Shown piece by piece: positions 9,977-21,498 of a DNA stretch of 64,000 nt. The notes beneath the pieces are model-generated. The model searched no databases, was not told the origin of the DNA, and saw only the letters and a program-made list of their open reading frames with translations. The stretch is from Chromohalobacter beijerinckii. GTDB lineage: Bacteria; Pseudomonadota; Gammaproteobacteria; Pseudomonadales; Halomonadaceae. The translations under genes and the position numbers were made by a program. How positions within the stretch are numbered: the first letter of the stretch is position 1; every line of letters begins with the position of its first letter. The stretch spans positions 1-64,000 of the forward strand of contig NZ_JAKGAK010000013.1 of assembly GCF_023061185.1 (NCBI RefSeq), given 5' to 3'.

Positions 9977-10414
9977 TTATGTCTCGACGATAAAGGTCAC
10001 TGGCCCATCGTTAAGCAGCGAGACCTGCATGTCGGCGCCGAATTCGCCGGTAGCGACGCGCGACCAAGCCTGCTGCGCTCGCGCCACCAAGTAATCGAAT
10101 ATCGCCTCGCCATGGGCGGGTGCCGCGGCGCCATCGAAACCCGGCCGCAGGCCCTTGGCGGTGTTGGCCATGAGGGTGAATTGCGGCACCAGCAGCAAGC
10201 CACCTTCTACCTGCTGCACGTTGAGGTTCATTTTGCCTGCCTCGTCGCCGAATATGCGCAGTTTGAGCAGTTTATTCAGCATTTTATCGGCGTGGGCTTG
10301 GGTGTCTTCGGGCGCCACGCCGATCAAGGCCATTATGCCTTGCTCGATGGCGCCCGTGGTGCGGTCGTCGACGTCGACGCTGGCATGGCGGACACGTTGA
10401 ATGACGGCTCGCAT
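9977..10414 (-). CDS. dtd: D-aminoacyl-tRNA deacylase
   Basis: This 145-residue enzyme removes D-amino acids (and Gly) mischarged on tRNA. The family's two signature regions are present: QFTL in [10 protein letters not shown] and the C-terminal [11 protein letters not shown] (Gly-cisPro motif GP). The usual Ser before QFTL is Pro here, a variant worth noting. AAGGA lies eight bases before the ATG. The gene converges on yheS with 51 bp between and is followed upstream by the stress-protein gene on the same strand. Confidence 0.93.
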   Translation of the reverse strand: MRAVIQRVRHASVDVDDRTTGAIEQGIMALIGVAPEDTQAHADKMLNKLLKLRIFGDEAGKMNLNVQQVEGGLLLVPQFTLMANTAKGLRPGFDGAAAPAHGEAIFDYLVARAQQAWSRVATGEFGADMQVSLLNDGPVTFIVET

Positions 10415-10454
10415 GGCAAGAATCCTTGTGGACGCGAAGAGATGAATATTCGCG

Positions 10455-11312
10455 CTACCAGGCGCGGCACACCATCATGTCCACATGCACTTCGGCGAGC
10501 AAGCGCTCAATCAAGGGCGCCGGTTGGTGCCGGCCGAAGAGCGCCAGGTCCTGGTGTCCGAGTGCCAGCAGATCGGGCGGTTGGCGACGCAGGTAATCCA
10601 TCAGCACCTCGCCGGGGTCGCCTTGCTCGAGGACCAGCTCAAGCTCCGGCACGTCGCCGACCTCTTCCATGAGCTTGTCGATTTCCGCTTCCAGGCGGAT
10701 GCGGCGCGCGGCGAGTTCGCGCTCGCGCCAGCGGGCATAGCCGCTATCGGAGCCCATTTCATCGTCGCCGGGTAAGTGCCAAGCATGCAGTAGGGTCAAG
10801 CGTGCCTGGGGGAAATGTGTCAGCACGTCGCGCAGGGTGTGGCGGCTGGCCAGCGAAAAATCCACCGGCACTAGCACGTCTTGCCACGCTTGCTCGGGAC
10901 TGTGGCTCACGGTGAGTACCGGGCACGGCGCACGGCTCAGTACGCGGGCCAGGGTCGTGCCACCGACCAGCGCGTGCTGACCGCGTTTACGGTGGGTGCC
11001 GAGCACGATCATGGTGGCATCGCGGTCATGCGCTTCGCGGATTATCTCGGCATAGGGCGCTCCGGTGACCGTCTGTATCAAGGTTTCGGGTGCGGTAAGC
11101 GCGTAATCCTCGCGAATATCGGTCAACTGACGCTCGAGCTCATGGACGACGCCGGCCTCCAGATCGTGCAGTGCCTGATGCGGCAGATAGGGATCGAGGA
11201 CGTGGAGGATGTCCAAGCGGCAGCCTTGGGCATGGGCCAGTTTCACGGCACGTGCGAAAGCGGCACGGTTTTCGGCGGACAGGTCGCAAGCCAATAATAA
11301 GGTCTGAGGCAT
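10455..11312 (-). CDS. Tandem-domain universal stress protein
   Basis: The 285-residue cytoplasmic protein contains two UspA domains. The first (about 1-140) has the phosphate-binding pattern GTHRKRG...[19 protein letters not shown]; the second (about 145-285) begins [16 protein letters not shown] but ends [23 protein letters not shown]...MVCRAW, with a less perfect nucleotide loop. Tandem Usps of the UspE type respond to stress and growth arrest. GAGGGAC lies upstream of the start. The TRAP-associated Usp TeaD is a different, single-domain type. Confidence 0.85.
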   Translation of the reverse strand: MPQTLLLACDLSAENRAAFARAVKLAHAQGCRLDILHVLDPYLPHQALHDLEAGVVHELERQLTDIREDYALTAPETLIQTVTGAPYAEIIREAHDRDATMIVLGTHRKRGQHALVGGTTLARVLSRAPCPVLTVSHSPEQAWQDVLVPVDFSLASRHTLRDVLTHFPQARLTLLHAWHLPGDDEMGSDSGYARWRERELAARRIRLEAEIDKLMEEVGDVPELELVLEQGDPGEVLMDYLRRQPPDLLALGHQDLALFGRHQPAPLIERLLAEVHVDMMVCRAW

Positions 11313-11490
11313 GATACGTCCCTCCTACGAGAAGGCGGCGTGCGAATGCAGGCGACACCGCGCTGACGTCGAGCAGGATGGTAGTGACCGCTACGCCATG
11401 GGTGGCATGGCGGTGAAGCAAAGCATGGTTGCCTCCGACGCTCTCTGCAAGTATAGGGTGACGATAAGCTCCGCGTATGCCTGCGTGTTC

Positions 11491-12324
11491 TCACCACCAG
11501 GCGTGAAAATGATGCACCGGCCCGCGCCCTTGACCGACATCGAGATGCTGGCTGGCGTCCAACGCCGTATGCAACCAACGTTTGGCGTTGCCGATTGCCG
11601 CGTGGATATCGGCGTGGGCATTGGCTTCGCCCGGTAGGCGGGCGAGATAGGCGGTCACCGCCGAGGACAGTGCACAACCGGTACCATGCAGGTTCTGGGT
11701 GGCGATGCGCGGTGCCTCGAGCCATTCCACACCCTGCGGGGTCGCGAGAAGATCCGGGCAGGCGTTACCGCTGAGGTGCCCACCTTTGAGCACCACATAC
11801 GGGGCGCCGAGGTGCGTCAGCTCGGGTAGCAATGTTGCCATTGCCTGCGTGGTACGTGGGGTATCGGTACCCAGTAGCACGGCCGCTTCCGGTAGGTTGG
11901 GCGTGATCACATCGGCCAGTGGAACCAAGACATCACGCACCGCGTGGATGCCGGCACGATCGACCAATATGTCGCCGCTCTTGGCGACCATCACCGGGTC
12001 GAGCACGACCCAACGTGGCCGGTAGCGGGTCAGAGCGTCGCGAATCGCCGTGGCGACGTCCATGCTCGCCACCATGCCGATCTTGACCGCGTCGATGCGT
12101 ACATCACCGAGCAGATTATCGAGTTGCTCGGCGATCATCTCGGCGGGGATCGGGTGCACGGCACGTACGCCTTGCGTGTTCTGGGCGATTACCGCCGTGA
12201 TGACGTTGGTGGCATAGGTGCCCAACGCTGAAAACGTCTTGATATCCCCTTGCAGCCCGGCGCCACCCGAAGGGTCGGAGCCGGCGATAGTGAGGACATT
12301 GGGAGGTGTCTGAGCGGTGGACAT
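11491..12324 (-). CDS. thiD: Hydroxymethylpyrimidine/phosphomethylpyrimidine kinase
   Basis: The 277-residue kinase phosphorylates HMP and then HMP-P in thiamine synthesis. Diagnostic sequence: TIAGSDPSGGAGLQGDIKTF at the N-terminus, TAVIAQNT, VLDPVMVAKSG and the anion-hole motif GTGCALSSAV near residue 215. I looked for a TPP riboswitch in the 455 bp upstream and saw neither the CTGAGA nor the ACCTGAT core. Its gene faces away from nuoA. Confidence 0.95.
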   Translation of the reverse strand: MSTAQTPPNVLTIAGSDPSGGAGLQGDIKTFSALGTYATNVITAVIAQNTQGVRAVHPIPAEMIAEQLDNLLGDVRIDAVKIGMVASMDVATAIRDALTRYRPRWVVLDPVMVAKSGDILVDRAGIHAVRDVLVPLADVITPNLPEAAVLLGTDTPRTTQAMATLLPELTHLGAPYVVLKGGHLSGNACPDLLATPQGVEWLEAPRIATQNLHGTGCALSSAVTAYLARLPGEANAHADIHAAIGNAKRWLHTALDASQHLDVGQGRGPVHHFHAWW

Positions 12325-12779
12325 GGCCTAACCTTCAGTGTTCTGGCGTGGTGCGCGCCCATTGTGGCTTGGGCGCTTGCTTGTTGGGTGCGTAGGATAC
12401 CGGCAAAACGTTCGGTGAACAGGGCATGTGGTGCAGCAACGCAGGATGTGCCTGGGTAACTTAGACTTTCGTTGACACCTGGCGAAAGGTCAGAGTGCCC
12501 CTTCGGATCATTTTTTATTAAAACAATCTTTGCTGAATAACGCCTCCAGCGTAAGTGATGACTTACGGACTAAGCCCTGTGAGTGGTGATCATGGTGCTC
12601 GGCATGGCGTTAACTTACTAACTTTATCGTTGGTCTTCCTGACAGGTGCCGCTAAATCCCCTAGAATCGTAGGGACTCGCCACACGCAGGCAACGTGAAT
12701 GGCGCTACGAGGTGCGTGCATCTCGATGATAACGAATATTGGGGTAGCGCCCTACCGCGCTATCCGCTGCTTGTGAGGC
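12325..12779. other. 455-bp thiD-nuoA intergenic region
   Basis: No gene is seen. The region contains an AT tract (12511-12527, sharing the 11-mer ATTAAAACAAT with the AT island near 2912), a perfect inverted repeat CGTAAGT-GATG-ACTTACG (12550-12567) that could be an operator, and the nuo promoter at 12639-12667. A lone TTGACA at 12472-12477 lacks a matching -10. Confidence 0.5.
12639..12667 (+). promoter_or_regulatory. Probable sigma70 promoter of the nuo operon
   Basis: CTGACA (12639-12644) and TAGAAT (12662-12667) each match the consensus at five of six positions and are separated by exactly 17 bp. Transcription would start near 12674, leaving a leader of about 105 nt before nuoA. Confidence 0.6.
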
Positions 12780-13205
12780 ATGGCAATGACCGATGAGGCA
12801 ACCGCGCTGATCGCTGAATATTGGGCCGTGGGGCTATTCATAATAGCTGTATTCACGCTATGTGCCCTGATGATCGGTGCCGCGAGTCTGCTTGGCGGTC
12901 GTAGCCATGGTCGTAGCAAGTCCCTCCCCTTTGAATCGGGTGTTGTCGGTACCGGCAATGTCCGTCAACGCTTTTCCGTCAAGTTCTATCTGGTCGCGAT
13001 GCTGTTCGTGATCTTCGATATCGAAGCCGTGTTCCTGTTCGCCTGGGCCGTATCGGTCCGCGAGGTGGGCTGGGAAGGCTTTGCGGGCGCTGCCGTCTTC
13101 ATCTTCATCCTGTTGGCGGGATTGATCTACGATAGTCGTGTCGGCGCCTTGGAATGGGCACCACGCAAGCGCGGTCAATCGCCCGATATCGTGACGGATC
13201 GATGA
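12780..13205 (+). CDS. nuoA: NADH-quinone oxidoreductase subunit A
   Basis: The 141-residue membrane subunit A of complex I has three membrane helices, the conserved loop [32 protein letters not shown] and a [11 protein letters not shown] segment that contributes to the quinone/proton linkage. It opens the 13-gene nuo operon. The ATG at 12786 is an alternative start with equal ribosome-binding support (GTGAGG). Complex I couples NADH oxidation to proton export across the inner membrane. Confidence 0.97.
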   Translation: MAMTDEATALIAEYWAVGLFIIAVFTLCALMIGAASLLGGRSHGRSKSLPFESGVVGTGNVRQRFSVKFYLVAMLFVIFDIEAVFLFAWAVSVREVGWEGFAGAAVFIFILLAGLIYDSRVGALEWAPRKRGQSPDIVTDR

Positions 13206-13209
13206 GCGT

Positions 13210-13247
13210 ACCGCCTTGGAGGCGGTCTTGAGCCGGCGACGGCCGGC
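13210..13247 (+). other. Two small hairpins between nuoA and nuoB
   Basis: ACCGCC-TTGGA-GGCGGT (13210-13226) and GCCGGC-GACG-GCCGGC (13232-13247) lie side by side in the 90-bp gap. There is no U run, so they may tune mRNA stability or subunit ratio rather than terminate transcription. Confidence 0.4.
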
Positions 13248-13295
13248 ATAGCGCCAGATACCCGAATTTTCTTTTTCAGAGCTTCGAGGCGCATC

Positions 13296-13976
13296 ATGCA
13301 ATATACCCTGACGCGAGCGGATAGTGAGCCAGCGCCGGGTAGCGCAAGCTATCCGCTGGACAAGCGCGAAACCACCGATGACCCGATGAAGGAGCAGGTT
13401 CACCGCAACGTCTTCACCGGCAAGCTGGAAGATGTACTCAACGATAGTGTCAACTGGGGGCGCAAGCACTCCCTGTGGCCATACAACTTCGGCCTCTCCT
13501 GCTGCTATGTGGAAATGACCACGGCCTTCACCGCGCCGCATGATGTGGCGCGTTTCGGGGCCGAGGTCATTCGCGCTTCCCCACGTCAGGCCGACTTCAT
13601 GGTCATCGCCGGCACCTGTTTCATCAAGATGGCGCCGGTCATTCAGCAGCTTTACGATCAGATGCTCGAACCCAAGTGGGTGATCTCGATGGGCTCCTGT
13701 GCCAATTCTGGGGGCATGTACGACATCTACTCAGTGGTGCAGGGCGTCGACAAGTTTCTCCCGGTGGACGTCTACGTACCTGGCTGCCCGCCGCGTCCCG
13801 AGGCGTTTCTGCAAGGGTTGCAACTGCTTCAGGACTCCATTCAGCAGGAGCGTCGTCCGCTTTCCTGGGTGGTTGGCGATCAGGGCGTGTATCGCGCCGA
13901 GATGCCCTCGCAGCGCGAGGCGAATCGTGACCGGCGTATCGCCGTGACGGAACTGCGTTCCCCGGATGAGGTGTAG
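13296..13976 (+). CDS. nuoB: NADH-quinone oxidoreductase subunit B
   Basis: The 226-residue peripheral subunit carries the terminal [4Fe-4S] cluster N2, which passes electrons to quinone. Its ligands are visible as Cys69-Cys70 (GLSCCYVEM), Cys135 (GSCANSGG) and Cys164 ([10 protein letters not shown]). The first 30 residues and the tail beyond residue 200 are variable. It lies 90 bp after nuoA and 68 bp before nuoCD. Confidence 0.98.
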   Translation: MQYTLTRADSEPAPGSASYPLDKRETTDDPMKEQVHRNVFTGKLEDVLNDSVNWGRKHSLWPYNFGLSCCYVEMTTAFTAPHDVARFGAEVIRASPRQADFMVIAGTCFIKMAPVIQQLYDQMLEPKWVISMGSCANSGGMYDIYSVVQGVDKFLPVDVYVPGCPPRPEAFLQGLQLLQDSIQQERRPLSWVVGDQGVYRAEMPSQREANRDRRIAVTELRSPDEV

Positions 13977-14044
13977 GCCCCGTGCCTGATGCCGTCGCCT
14001 GCTATCCGAAGTCGATCCACCTTGCCGGGGAATGAAAACCGATC

Positions 14045-15823
14045 ATGAGCGCAGTTCAATCGCCATACGCCAATCACTCGCACGCCGATGACCCGGTGGT
14101 CCAGGCGTTATTTGCGCGCTTCGGCAACCACGTGTTCGTCGAACAATCGACGTACACCGGCATGCCGGTCTTGTGGCTCGACCGCGAGCACCTGCTCGAG
14201 GTGCTCGGCTTCCTGCGGGACATGCCCGAGCCCTTCGAGATGCTCTTCGACTTGAATGCCATCGACGAGCGTCTGCGTAGCCATCGCGCGGATTTGCCCC
14301 CTGCGGACTTCACGGTCTTTTATCAGTTGATGTCGGTGTCGCGAAACCGAGATCTCATGCTCAAGGTGGCGCTGTCCGAGCGCGATCTCGAGGTGCCCAG
14401 CGTCGCTGGCCTTTACCCCAACGCCAACTGGTACGAGCGCGAAGTCTGGGACATGTTCGGCATCGACTTCCGTGGCCACCCGCACCTGACGCGCCTGCTG
14501 ATGCCGCCCACCTGGCATGGCCATCCACTGCGCAAGGATTATCCGGCGCGCGCCACCGAGTTCGATCCCTATACGCTGACCGTTGAAGGTCAGGATACCG
14601 AGCAGGAAGCGCTGCGCTTCGATCCCGAATCCTGGGGCATGAAGCGTAAGGATGAGAACACGGACTACATGTTTCTCAACCTGGGGCCCAATCACCCCTC
14701 CGCGCACGGTGCCTTTCGCATCGTCCTGCAGCTCGACGGTGAGGTCGTGGTCGATTGCGTCCCCGACATCGGCTATCACCATCGCGGCGCCGAGAAGATG
14801 GCCGAGCGCCAGTCCTGGCACAGCTACATTCCTTATACCGATCGCATCGACTACACCGGCGGGGTAATGAACAACCTGCCGTATGTGATGGCGGTGGAAA
14901 AGCTGGCGGGCATCCAAGTCACCGATCGCGCCAAGACCATTCGCGTGATGATGGCGGAAATGTTCCGCATCAACAGCCACTTGCTGTTCCTGGGCACCTA
15001 TCTGCAGGACCTTGGGGCGATGACGCCGGTATTCTTCACCTTCACCGATCGTCAGAAAGCCTACGAGGTCATCGAGGGCATTACCGGTTTTCGCATGCAC
15101 CCGGCGTGGTATCGCATCGGCGGTACCGCGCATGACCTGCCCAATGGCTGGGACAAGCTGGTGCAGGGCTTTCTCGACTGGATGCCCAAGCGGCTCGTCG
15201 AATACGAGCGCGCCATGATGGAAAACGCCGTCATCCGCGAGCGCACCAAACAGGTGGCTGCCTTTACCACGCGTGAGGCGCTCGAATGGGGCGTCACCGG
15301 GCCCAATCTGCGTGCCACCGGCTGCGACTTCGATCTACGCAAGAAACGCCCTTATTCCGGCTACGAGAACTTCGATTTCGAGGTGCCGCTGGGGGCCAAC
15401 GGCGATGCCTTCGACCGGGGCCAGCTGCGCATCGACGAGATGCGCCAGAGCCTGCGTATCATCCAGCAATGCGTCGATCATATGCCGGCCGGCGACTACA
15501 AGGCTGATCACCCGCTGACCACGCCGCCGCCGCGCGAGAAGATGCTCCAGCACATCGAAACCCTGATCACGCACTTCCTGCAGGTCTCCTGGGGCCCCGT
15601 GCTCAAGCCCAACGAGTCGCTTTCAATGATCGAGGCGACCAAGGGTATCAACAGCTATTACCTGACCTCGGATGGCAACACCATGAGCTATCGCACGCGC
15701 ATCCGCACGCCCAGTTTCCCGCATCTTCAGCAGATTCCAGCAGCGGTGCGCGGTTCCTTGGTGCCGGATTTGATTGCCCATCTGGGGAGTATCGATTTCG
15801 TGATGGCCGACGTGGACCGCTGA
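14045..15823 (+). CDS. nuoC: NADH-quinone oxidoreductase fused subunits C and D
   Basis: The 592-residue protein joins subunit C (about 1-185, with [23 protein letters not shown]) to subunit D (about 195-592, with [15 protein letters not shown] and GYHHRGAEK). It helps form the quinone-binding site beside NuoB and has no metal centre. The C-D fusion is as in E. coli (NuoCD, about 600 aa) and in many gammaproteobacteria. The stop is one base before the nuoE start, suggesting coupled translation. Confidence 0.97.
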   Translation: MSAVQSPYANHSHADDPVVQALFARFGNHVFVEQSTYTGMPVLWLDREHLLEVLGFLRDMPEPFEMLFDLNAIDERLRSHRADLPPADFTVFYQLMSVSRNRDLMLKVALSERDLEVPSVAGLYPNANWYEREVWDMFGIDFRGHPHLTRLLMPPTWHGHPLRKDYPARATEFDPYTLTVEGQDTEQEALRFDPESWGMKRKDENTDYMFLNLGPNHPSAHGAFRIVLQLDGEVVVDCVPDIGYHHRGAEKMAERQSWHSYIPYTDRIDYTGGVMNNLPYVMAVEKLAGIQVTDRAKTIRVMMAEMFRINSHLLFLGTYLQDLGAMTPVFFTFTDRQKAYEVIEGITGFRMHPAWYRIGGTAHDLPNGWDKLVQGFLDWMPKRLVEYERAMMENAVIRERTKQVAAFTTREALEWGVTGPNLRATGCDFDLRKKRPYSGYENFDFEVPLGANGDAFDRGQLRIDEMRQSLRIIQQCVDHMPAGDYKADHPLTTPPPREKMLQHIETLITHFLQVSWGPVLKPNESLSMIEATKGINSYYLTSDGNTMSYRTRIRTPSFPHLQQIPAAVRGSLVPDLIAHLGSIDFVMADVDR

Positions 15824-15824
15824 C

Positions 15825-16340
15825 ATGACACACGCTTCGACTTCTACTTCTGCGCCCATCGCCACCGACGGTTTCGTGCTGCACGACGAGGATCGGGCGG
15901 CCATCGCCCATGAGCGCGAGCATTACCCACATCCGCAGGCAGCCAGTATCGAGGCGCTCAAGATCGTGCAGAAACGCCATGGCTGGGTGCCGGACGCCGC
16001 CATCGAGGCCATCGCACGTGAACTCGGTGTGCCGCCGGCGAGTATCGAGGGTGTGGCGACGTTCTATAGCTTGATCTTCCGCCAGCCGGTGGGACGCCAC
16101 GTGATCCTGATATGTGACAGCAGCTCGTGCTTTCTCACCGATTATGAAGCCTTGCGTGATGCCTTCTTTGAGCATCTTGGCATCGGCTTCGGGCAGACCA
16201 CGCCGGATGATCGGTTCACGCTGCTACCGGTGTGTTGTCTCGGCGCCTGCGACCGGGGCCCGGCGCTGATGATAGGCGACGATACTTACGGGCCGGTGAC
16301 GCCCGAGGAGATCCCTAAGCTGCTGGAGGCGTACGCATGA
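15825..16340 (+). CDS. nuoE: NADH-quinone oxidoreductase subunit E
   Basis: The 171-residue subunit of the NADH-input arm binds the [2Fe-2S] cluster N1a. Ligands are Cys97, Cys102, Cys138 and Cys142 (ICDSSSC and CCLGACD). The thioredoxin-like domain follows a helical N-terminal part ([14 protein letters not shown]). It starts one base after the nuoCD stop and sits 16 bp before nuoF. Confidence 0.97.
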   Translation: MTHASTSTSAPIATDGFVLHDEDRAAIAHEREHYPHPQAASIEALKIVQKRHGWVPDAAIEAIARELGVPPASIEGVATFYSLIFRQPVGRHVILICDSSSCFLTDYEALRDAFFEHLGIGFGQTTPDDRFTLLPVCCLGACDRGPALMIGDDTYGPVTPEEIPKLLEAYA

Positions 16341-16356
16341 ACTGGGAGAACGAGGC

Positions 16357-17697
16357 ATGAGCCGGATTCTGCAAGACCGCGACGAACGCCGCCCTGAAAC
16401 GCATCCGCTGACCTTCCGGCTCAACGACGACGGAACGTCGGTGATGCTCGACGCCTATCGCGAGCAGCAAGGCTACGTCAGCGTCGAGCGCGCCTTTCGA
16501 GACCTGACCTCGAAGACGCTGATCGACGAGCTCAAGACTGCCAACCTGCGCGGGCGCGGCGGCGGCGGCTTCTCCGCCGGGCTCAAGTGGAGCCTGACCA
16601 TGCAGGGTGAGGGCATCCCGCGTGGTTATATCGTCTGTAACGCCGACGAAATGGAGCCCGGCACCTTCAAGGACCGCCTGCTGCTCGAACAGCAGCCGCA
16701 TCTGCTCATCGAGGGCATGATCCTGGCTGGCTTCGCCAACAATGCCTACCAGGGCTACATCTTCATGCGCGGCGAATACGTCGACGCCGCGCGGACGGTC
16801 CAACGTGCGCTGGAAGAAGCGCGTGCCGCCGGTTGGCTGGGCCGCGATGTGGCCGGCAGCGGTTGGGATTTCGATATCGCGTTGCATACCGGCGCCGGTC
16901 GCTATATCTGCGGCGAAGAAACCGCGCTGATCAACTCGCTGGAAGGCAAGCGTGCCAGCCCCCGGGCCAAGCCGCCCTTTCCGGGGCAAAGCGGGGCCTG
17001 GGGAAAGCCCACCGTGGTCAACAACGTCGAGACGCTGTGTAACGTGCCGTCCGTCGTGCTGCATGGCGCGGATTGGTATCAGGGTCTGTCTCAGGGCAAG
17101 AGCGGCGATGGTGGCACCAAACTGTACGGCGTCTCCGGCAAGGTCAAACGGCCCGGCTTGTGGGAGTTGCCCATGGGCACCACGGGCAACGAGCTACTCG
17201 AGCGTGCCGGCGGCATGCGTGATGGCCATACGCTCAAGACCTGGCTACCCGGCGGCGGGAGTACTGGCTTTCTGCTGCCCGAGCATCTTGAGCTAGGACT
17301 CGATTTCGACACCATCGGCAAGGCCGGCAGCCGTCTGGGCACCGGGCTCATCGCGGTGGTGGCCGACGATCAAAGCGTGGTGTCGCTGGCGCGTAACCTG
17401 GAGGAATTCTTCGCCCGCGAATCCTGCGGCTGGTGTACGCCGTGCCGCGATGGGTTGCCGTGGAGCGTCAAGCTCCTGCAGGCCCTGGAGGCTGGCGAGG
17501 GCGAGCGGGGCGATATCGATTTGCTGGAATCGCTGGCCGTGGACCTGGGCCCGGGCCGGACCTTCTGCGCGCATGCGCCGGGGGCGGCAATGCCGTTGGC
17601 GTCAGCGATTCACTATTTCCGCGATGAATTCGAGCGTGGCGTCACGCGTGGCCAGGGCAAGGCGCATGCCGACCCGATCCCGGTGGGCAGCGTATGA
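16357..17697 (+). CDS. nuoF: NADH-quinone oxidoreductase subunit F
   Basis: The 446-residue flavoprotein binds NADH and FMN and carries [4Fe-4S] cluster N3. The glycine-rich FMN/NADH loop GRGGGGF lies at 66-72, with [14 protein letters not shown] at 184-197. Cluster ligands are Cys357, Cys360 and Cys363 (ESCGWCTPC) and Cys404. Electrons enter complex I here. The length fits the family. Confidence 0.98.
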   Translation: MSRILQDRDERRPETHPLTFRLNDDGTSVMLDAYREQQGYVSVERAFRDLTSKTLIDELKTANLRGRGGGGFSAGLKWSLTMQGEGIPRGYIVCNADEMEPGTFKDRLLLEQQPHLLIEGMILAGFANNAYQGYIFMRGEYVDAARTVQRALEEARAAGWLGRDVAGSGWDFDIALHTGAGRYICGEETALINSLEGKRASPRAKPPFPGQSGAWGKPTVVNNVETLCNVPSVVLHGADWYQGLSQGKSGDGGTKLYGVSGKVKRPGLWELPMGTTGNELLERAGGMRDGHTLKTWLPGGGSTGFLLPEHLELGLDFDTIGKAGSRLGTGLIAVVADDQSVVSLARNLEEFFARESCGWCTPCRDGLPWSVKLLQALEAGEGERGDIDLLESLAVDLGPGRTFCAHAPGAAMPLASAIHYFRDEFERGVTRGQGKAHADPIPVGSV

Positions 17698-17731
17698 ACG
17701 ACGTGACGATGACGACGGGTGAGGAGCGATA

Positions 17732-20494
17732 ATGGCAACGATTCACGTGGATGGCCGGGATTACGAGGTCGACGGCGCCGACAACCTGCTGCACGCTTGC
17801 CTGTCGCTGGGGCTGGATATCCCGTATTTCTGCTGGCACCCGGCCATGGGCAGCGTGGGTGCCTGCCGCCAGTGCGCGGTCAAGCAGTACAAGAACGCCG
17901 ACGACACGCAAGGCATGCTGGTGATGTCCTGCATGGCACCGGTGCAGGACGACGCCTATATCTCCATCGAAGACGAGGAAGCCAAGGCGTTTCGTGCCAA
18001 CGTCATCGAATGGCTGATGATCAATCACCCGCATGACTGTCCGGTCTGCGAAGAAGGCGGCCACTGCCATTTGCAAGATATGACGGTGATGACCGGCCAT
18101 GACAGCCGCCGTTACCGATTCCGCAAGCGTACCCACCGGAACCAGGATCTGGGACCGTTCATCGGACATGAGATGAACCGCTGCATAACCTGCTACCGCT
18201 GCGTGCGCTTCTATCAAGATTATGCCGGCGGCGGTGACCTGGGCGCCTTCGGGGCGCACGACAACGTCTATTTCGGACGTTTTCAGGAAGGCACGCTGGA
18301 GAGTCCTTTCTCGGGCAACCTCACCGAGGTTTGCCCGACCGGGGTCTTCACCGACCAGACCCACTCCGAACATTACACTCGTAAGTGGGACTTGCAGTTC
18401 GCGCCCAGCGTCTGCCATCAGTGCGCGGTAGGTTGCAATATCAGCCCCGGCGAGCGCTACGGCGATATCCGGCGTATCGAGAACCGCTACCATGGTGAAG
18501 TGAATCACTACTTCCTGTGTGACCGCGGGCGTTTCGGCTATGGCTACGTAAATCGCGAAGATCGTCCGCGCGTACCTGAATGGCGCGAGCGCCAGCGTGT
18601 CGGCACCGAGCCCGGCGAAACGGGCGTGGTCGCCGGCACCATTAGTTTGGAAATCGACGATGCGCTGGATCGTGCCGCCGATGGACTGCGCAACGCGCGC
18701 CGCGTGATCGGCATCGGCTCGCCACGGGCGAGCCTGGAAAGCAATCATATGCTGCGCACGCTGGTGGGGAACGCCAACTTCTCCACGGGCATCGCTGCCC
18801 GAGAGCTCGAGTTGCTGGTACGCATGAACGAGCTCAATACTCGCTGTGGCCTGCCGTCGCCGAGCCTGCGCGAGATCGAAAACTGCGATGCGGTGTTCGT
18901 GCTCGGTGAGGACCTCATCAATAGCGCCGCGCGTATGGCGCTGGCCATTCGCCAGGCAGTCAACGCCAAAGGCGAGGCGCTGGCCGCCGAACGCGGCATC
19001 CCGTCCTGGAACGCCGAGGCGGTGAAGACGCTGGCGCAAGAAGCACACCATCCCTTTTTCCTGGCTACGCCGGATGCGACCGAACTGGATGAGTTAGCGG
19101 AGCAGACCTATAACGCCGCTCCGGACGACATCGCGCGGCTGGGCTTCGCCGTGGCGCACTACATCGATTCCGAGGCGCCTTGCCCGGAGGCGCTGGACGA
19201 CGCGACCACAGTGCTGGCTAGCCGTATCGCCGAGGCCTTGATGATGGCCCAGCGTCCACTGGTGGTCTCGGGGGGCTCGCTGGGGACACCGGCGGTGCTC
19301 GAGGCGGCCGGCAACGTGGCGCGCGCCCTGGCGCGTCGGACACGGCCCGGGGCGTTATCGCTGGTGCGCCGTGAGGCCAACAGCACCGGCCTGTCGCTAC
19401 TCGGCGGGCAATCGCTGGATTGGGCCCTGGAATGCTTGACCAGCGGCGAGGCCGATGGCGTGGTGATTCTCGAAAATGATCTGTACGCACGGGCCGATGC
19501 AGGACAGATCGATGCCGCCCTGCAGCGTGCCGACTGCATCGTCACGCTCGATCATCAGCGCACCGCGACCTGGGACAAGGCAGACATCGGGCTGCCAGCA
19601 TCGAGCTTTGCCGAAAGCGATGGCACGCTGGTCAGCCTGGAGGGCCGGGCCCAGCGTTTCTATCAAGTCTTCGAGCCCAGCTATATCCGCCCTGAAACGC
19701 GCATCCGCGAAAGCTGGCGGTGGCTCAACGCGCTCAAGGCCAGCGTCGAACGTCAGGTGGTGACGCCGCTCACGCTCGATGAAGTGACGCGTGACATGGC
19801 CATGACGTACCCCGCCCTGGCGCCAGCCGGCGATGCCGGGTTGAGCGCCGCCTATCGCGTGCATGGACTACGCTTGGCGCGCGAGCCTCACCGCTATAGC
19901 GGACGCACGGCGATGCGTGCCAACCTCGATGTCAGCGAGCCCCGCGCACCGCAGGATCCCGACACGCCATTCGCGTTCTCCATGGAGGGTTATGCCGGTT
20001 ACGCCGAACCGCGCCGCGAAGTGGCGTTCGCCTGGGCGCCGGGATGGAACTCGCCGCAAGCCTGGAACAAGTTCCAGGACGAGGTCGGTGGGCATCTGCG
20101 GGCCGGCGACCCCGGCGTGCGGTTGTTGGGGCCGCTGCCCGGGGATTACGACTATGCGCGAACGTTGCCGGCACGCTTTGCCGCGCATGACGATCAATGG
20201 CTGGCGGTGCCGCAGGCGCGGCTGTTCGGAGGCGACGAGACCTCGTCGCGAGCCGAGCCGATCCAGGCACGCATGGCCGAGACGCGTTTCACCGTGTCGC
20301 GCGCTGCCGCCGAGCGGTTGCGGATGTCGCCGGGCGCTACGTTGACGCTCAACCTAGGGGCGCGACAGCTCACGCTACCGGTAGAGATCAGCGATGCTTG
20401 GCCCGATGGCGTGATTGGCGTGCCGGATCAGTCGGGGTTGCCTTTGGCCGCGCCTGAGTGGGCCCATCTCGAACCCCAGGAGGTGCGCGCATGA
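17732..20494 (+). CDS. nuoG: NADH-quinone oxidoreductase subunit G
   Basis: The 920-residue subunit carries several Fe-S clusters: an N-terminal 2Fe-2S domain ([22 protein letters not shown]), [25 protein letters not shown], and the extra motif CHQCAVGC with a distant [14 protein letters not shown]. That last motif is the N7 site kept in E. coli-type NuoG but lost in many bacteria. The rest is a molybdopterin-oxidoreductase-like domain without catalytic cofactor. GAGGAG precedes the ATG. Confidence 0.97.
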   Translation: MATIHVDGRDYEVDGADNLLHACLSLGLDIPYFCWHPAMGSVGACRQCAVKQYKNADDTQGMLVMSCMAPVQDDAYISIEDEEAKAFRANVIEWLMINHPHDCPVCEEGGHCHLQDMTVMTGHDSRRYRFRKRTHRNQDLGPFIGHEMNRCITCYRCVRFYQDYAGGGDLGAFGAHDNVYFGRFQEGTLESPFSGNLTEVCPTGVFTDQTHSEHYTRKWDLQFAPSVCHQCAVGCNISPGERYGDIRRIENRYHGEVNHYFLCDRGRFGYGYVNREDRPRVPEWRERQRVGTEPGETGVVAGTISLEIDDALDRAADGLRNARRVIGIGSPRASLESNHMLRTLVGNANFSTGIAARELELLVRMNELNTRCGLPSPSLREIENCDAVFVLGEDLINSAARMALAIRQAVNAKGEALAAERGIPSWNAEAVKTLAQEAHHPFFLATPDATELDELAEQTYNAAPDDIARLGFAVAHYIDSEAPCPEALDDATTVLASRIAEALMMAQRPLVVSGGSLGTPAVLEAAGNVARALARRTRPGALSLVRREANSTGLSLLGGQSLDWALECLTSGEADGVVILENDLYARADAGQIDAALQRADCIVTLDHQRTATWDKADIGLPASSFAESDGTLVSLEGRAQRFYQVFEPSYIRPETRIRESWRWLNALKASVERQVVTPLTLDEVTRDMAMTYPALAPAGDAGLSAAYRVHGLRLAREPHRYSGRTAMRANLDVSEPRAPQDPDTPFAFSMEGYAGYAEPRREVAFAWAPGWNSPQAWNKFQDEVGGHLRAGDPGVRLLGPLPGDYDYARTLPARFAAHDDQWLAVPQARLFGGDETSSRAEPIQARMAETRFTVSRAAAERLRMSPGATLTLNLGARQLTLPVEISDAWPDGVIGVPDQSGLPLAAPEWAHLEPQEVRA

Positions 20495-21477
20495 GCTGGT
20501 GGACGCCACAGGTCGAGGCGATCGCGTTCGCACTTTTTCAAGCATTGGTGATTCTGATCGCTGCGGTGGGTGCTGGGGCGCTGCTGACCATGGTGGAAAG
20601 GCGCCTCTTGGGCCTATGGCAGGATCGTCACGGTCCCAACCGCGTGGGGCCGTTCGGGGTGCTGCAGATCCTCGCCGACATGCTCAAGATCCTCTTCAAG
20701 GAAGACTGGATCCCGCCGTTCGCCGATCGCATCTTCTTCGTGCTGGCGCCGGCGATTGCCATGGCGTCATTGCTGTTGAGCTTCATGATCATCCCCATCA
20801 CGCCCAGTTGGGGGGTCGCCGACCTTCACATCGGTTTGCTGTTCTTCTTTGCCATGGCAGGCATCAACGTCTATGCGGTGCTCTTCGGCGGATGGTCGAG
20901 TGGCAACAAGTACGCCTTGCTCGGGGCGATGCGCGCCTCGGCGCAGACGCTGTCCTATGAAGTCTTCATGGGCTTGTCGCTGATGGGCGTGGTGGCCATG
21001 GCCGGTTCGTTCAACATGCGCGAAATCGTCGCCGCCCAGGAAACGATATGGTTCATCGTGCCGCAGTTCTTCGGCTTCTGTACCTTCCTGGTCGCCGGCA
21101 TCGCCGTGACGCACCGTCACCCATTCGACCAGCCCGAGGCTGAGCAGGAGCTGGCCGATGGCTATCACGTCGAGTACTCGGGCATGAAATGGGGCATGTT
21201 CTTCATCGGCGAGTACGTGGGCATCGTGCTGGTATCGGCGCTGATGGTGACGTTGTTTCTGGGTGGCTGGCACGGCCCGTGGTTGCCGCCCATCGTGTGG
21301 TTCCTGCTCAAGACTACCGTGTTCGTAGGCTTTTTCGTGCTGCTGCGAGCAGCCCTGCCGCGTCCCCGCTATGACGCGGTGATGAGCTTCGGGTGGAAGA
21401 TCTGCCTGCCACTGACCCTGATCAATCTGCTGGTGACCGGCGCGCTGATTCTCGTATTCAGCCCCGCCGGTGGCTAA
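20491..21477 (+). CDS. nuoH: NADH-quinone oxidoreductase subunit H
   Basis: The 328-residue membrane subunit (about eight helices) forms the quinone tunnel floor and links the redox arm to the proton pumps. Conserved stretches include [21 protein letters not shown] and [28 protein letters not shown]. The start is the ATG at 20491, which overlaps the nuoG stop (ATGA), not the earlier in-frame ATG at 20458 inside nuoG. AGGAGG lies upstream. Confidence 0.97.
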   Translation: MSWWTPQVEAIAFALFQALVILIAAVGAGALLTMVERRLLGLWQDRHGPNRVGPFGVLQILADMLKILFKEDWIPPFADRIFFVLAPAIAMASLLLSFMIIPITPSWGVADLHIGLLFFFAMAGINVYAVLFGGWSSGNKYALLGAMRASAQTLSYEVFMGLSLMGVVAMAGSFNMREIVAAQETIWFIVPQFFGFCTFLVAGIAVTHRHPFDQPEAEQELADGYHVEYSGMKWGMFFIGEYVGIVLVSALMVTLFLGGWHGPWLPPIVWFLLKTTVFVGFFVLLRAALPRPRYDAVMSFGWKICLPLTLINLLVTGALILVFSPAGG

Positions 21478-21498
21478 GCGTCGAGACTGGAGGAGACC

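Noticed and set aside
12325-12480. TPP riboswitch upstream of thiD
   Set aside because: The conserved CTGAGA and ACCTGAT cores are absent on the minus strand.
13880-15133. Long antisense frames opposite nuoCD (and similar ones opposite nuoG, nuoL, dnaK, carA)
   Set aside because: They mirror the codon bias of the real genes, lack ribosome sites and show no protein features.
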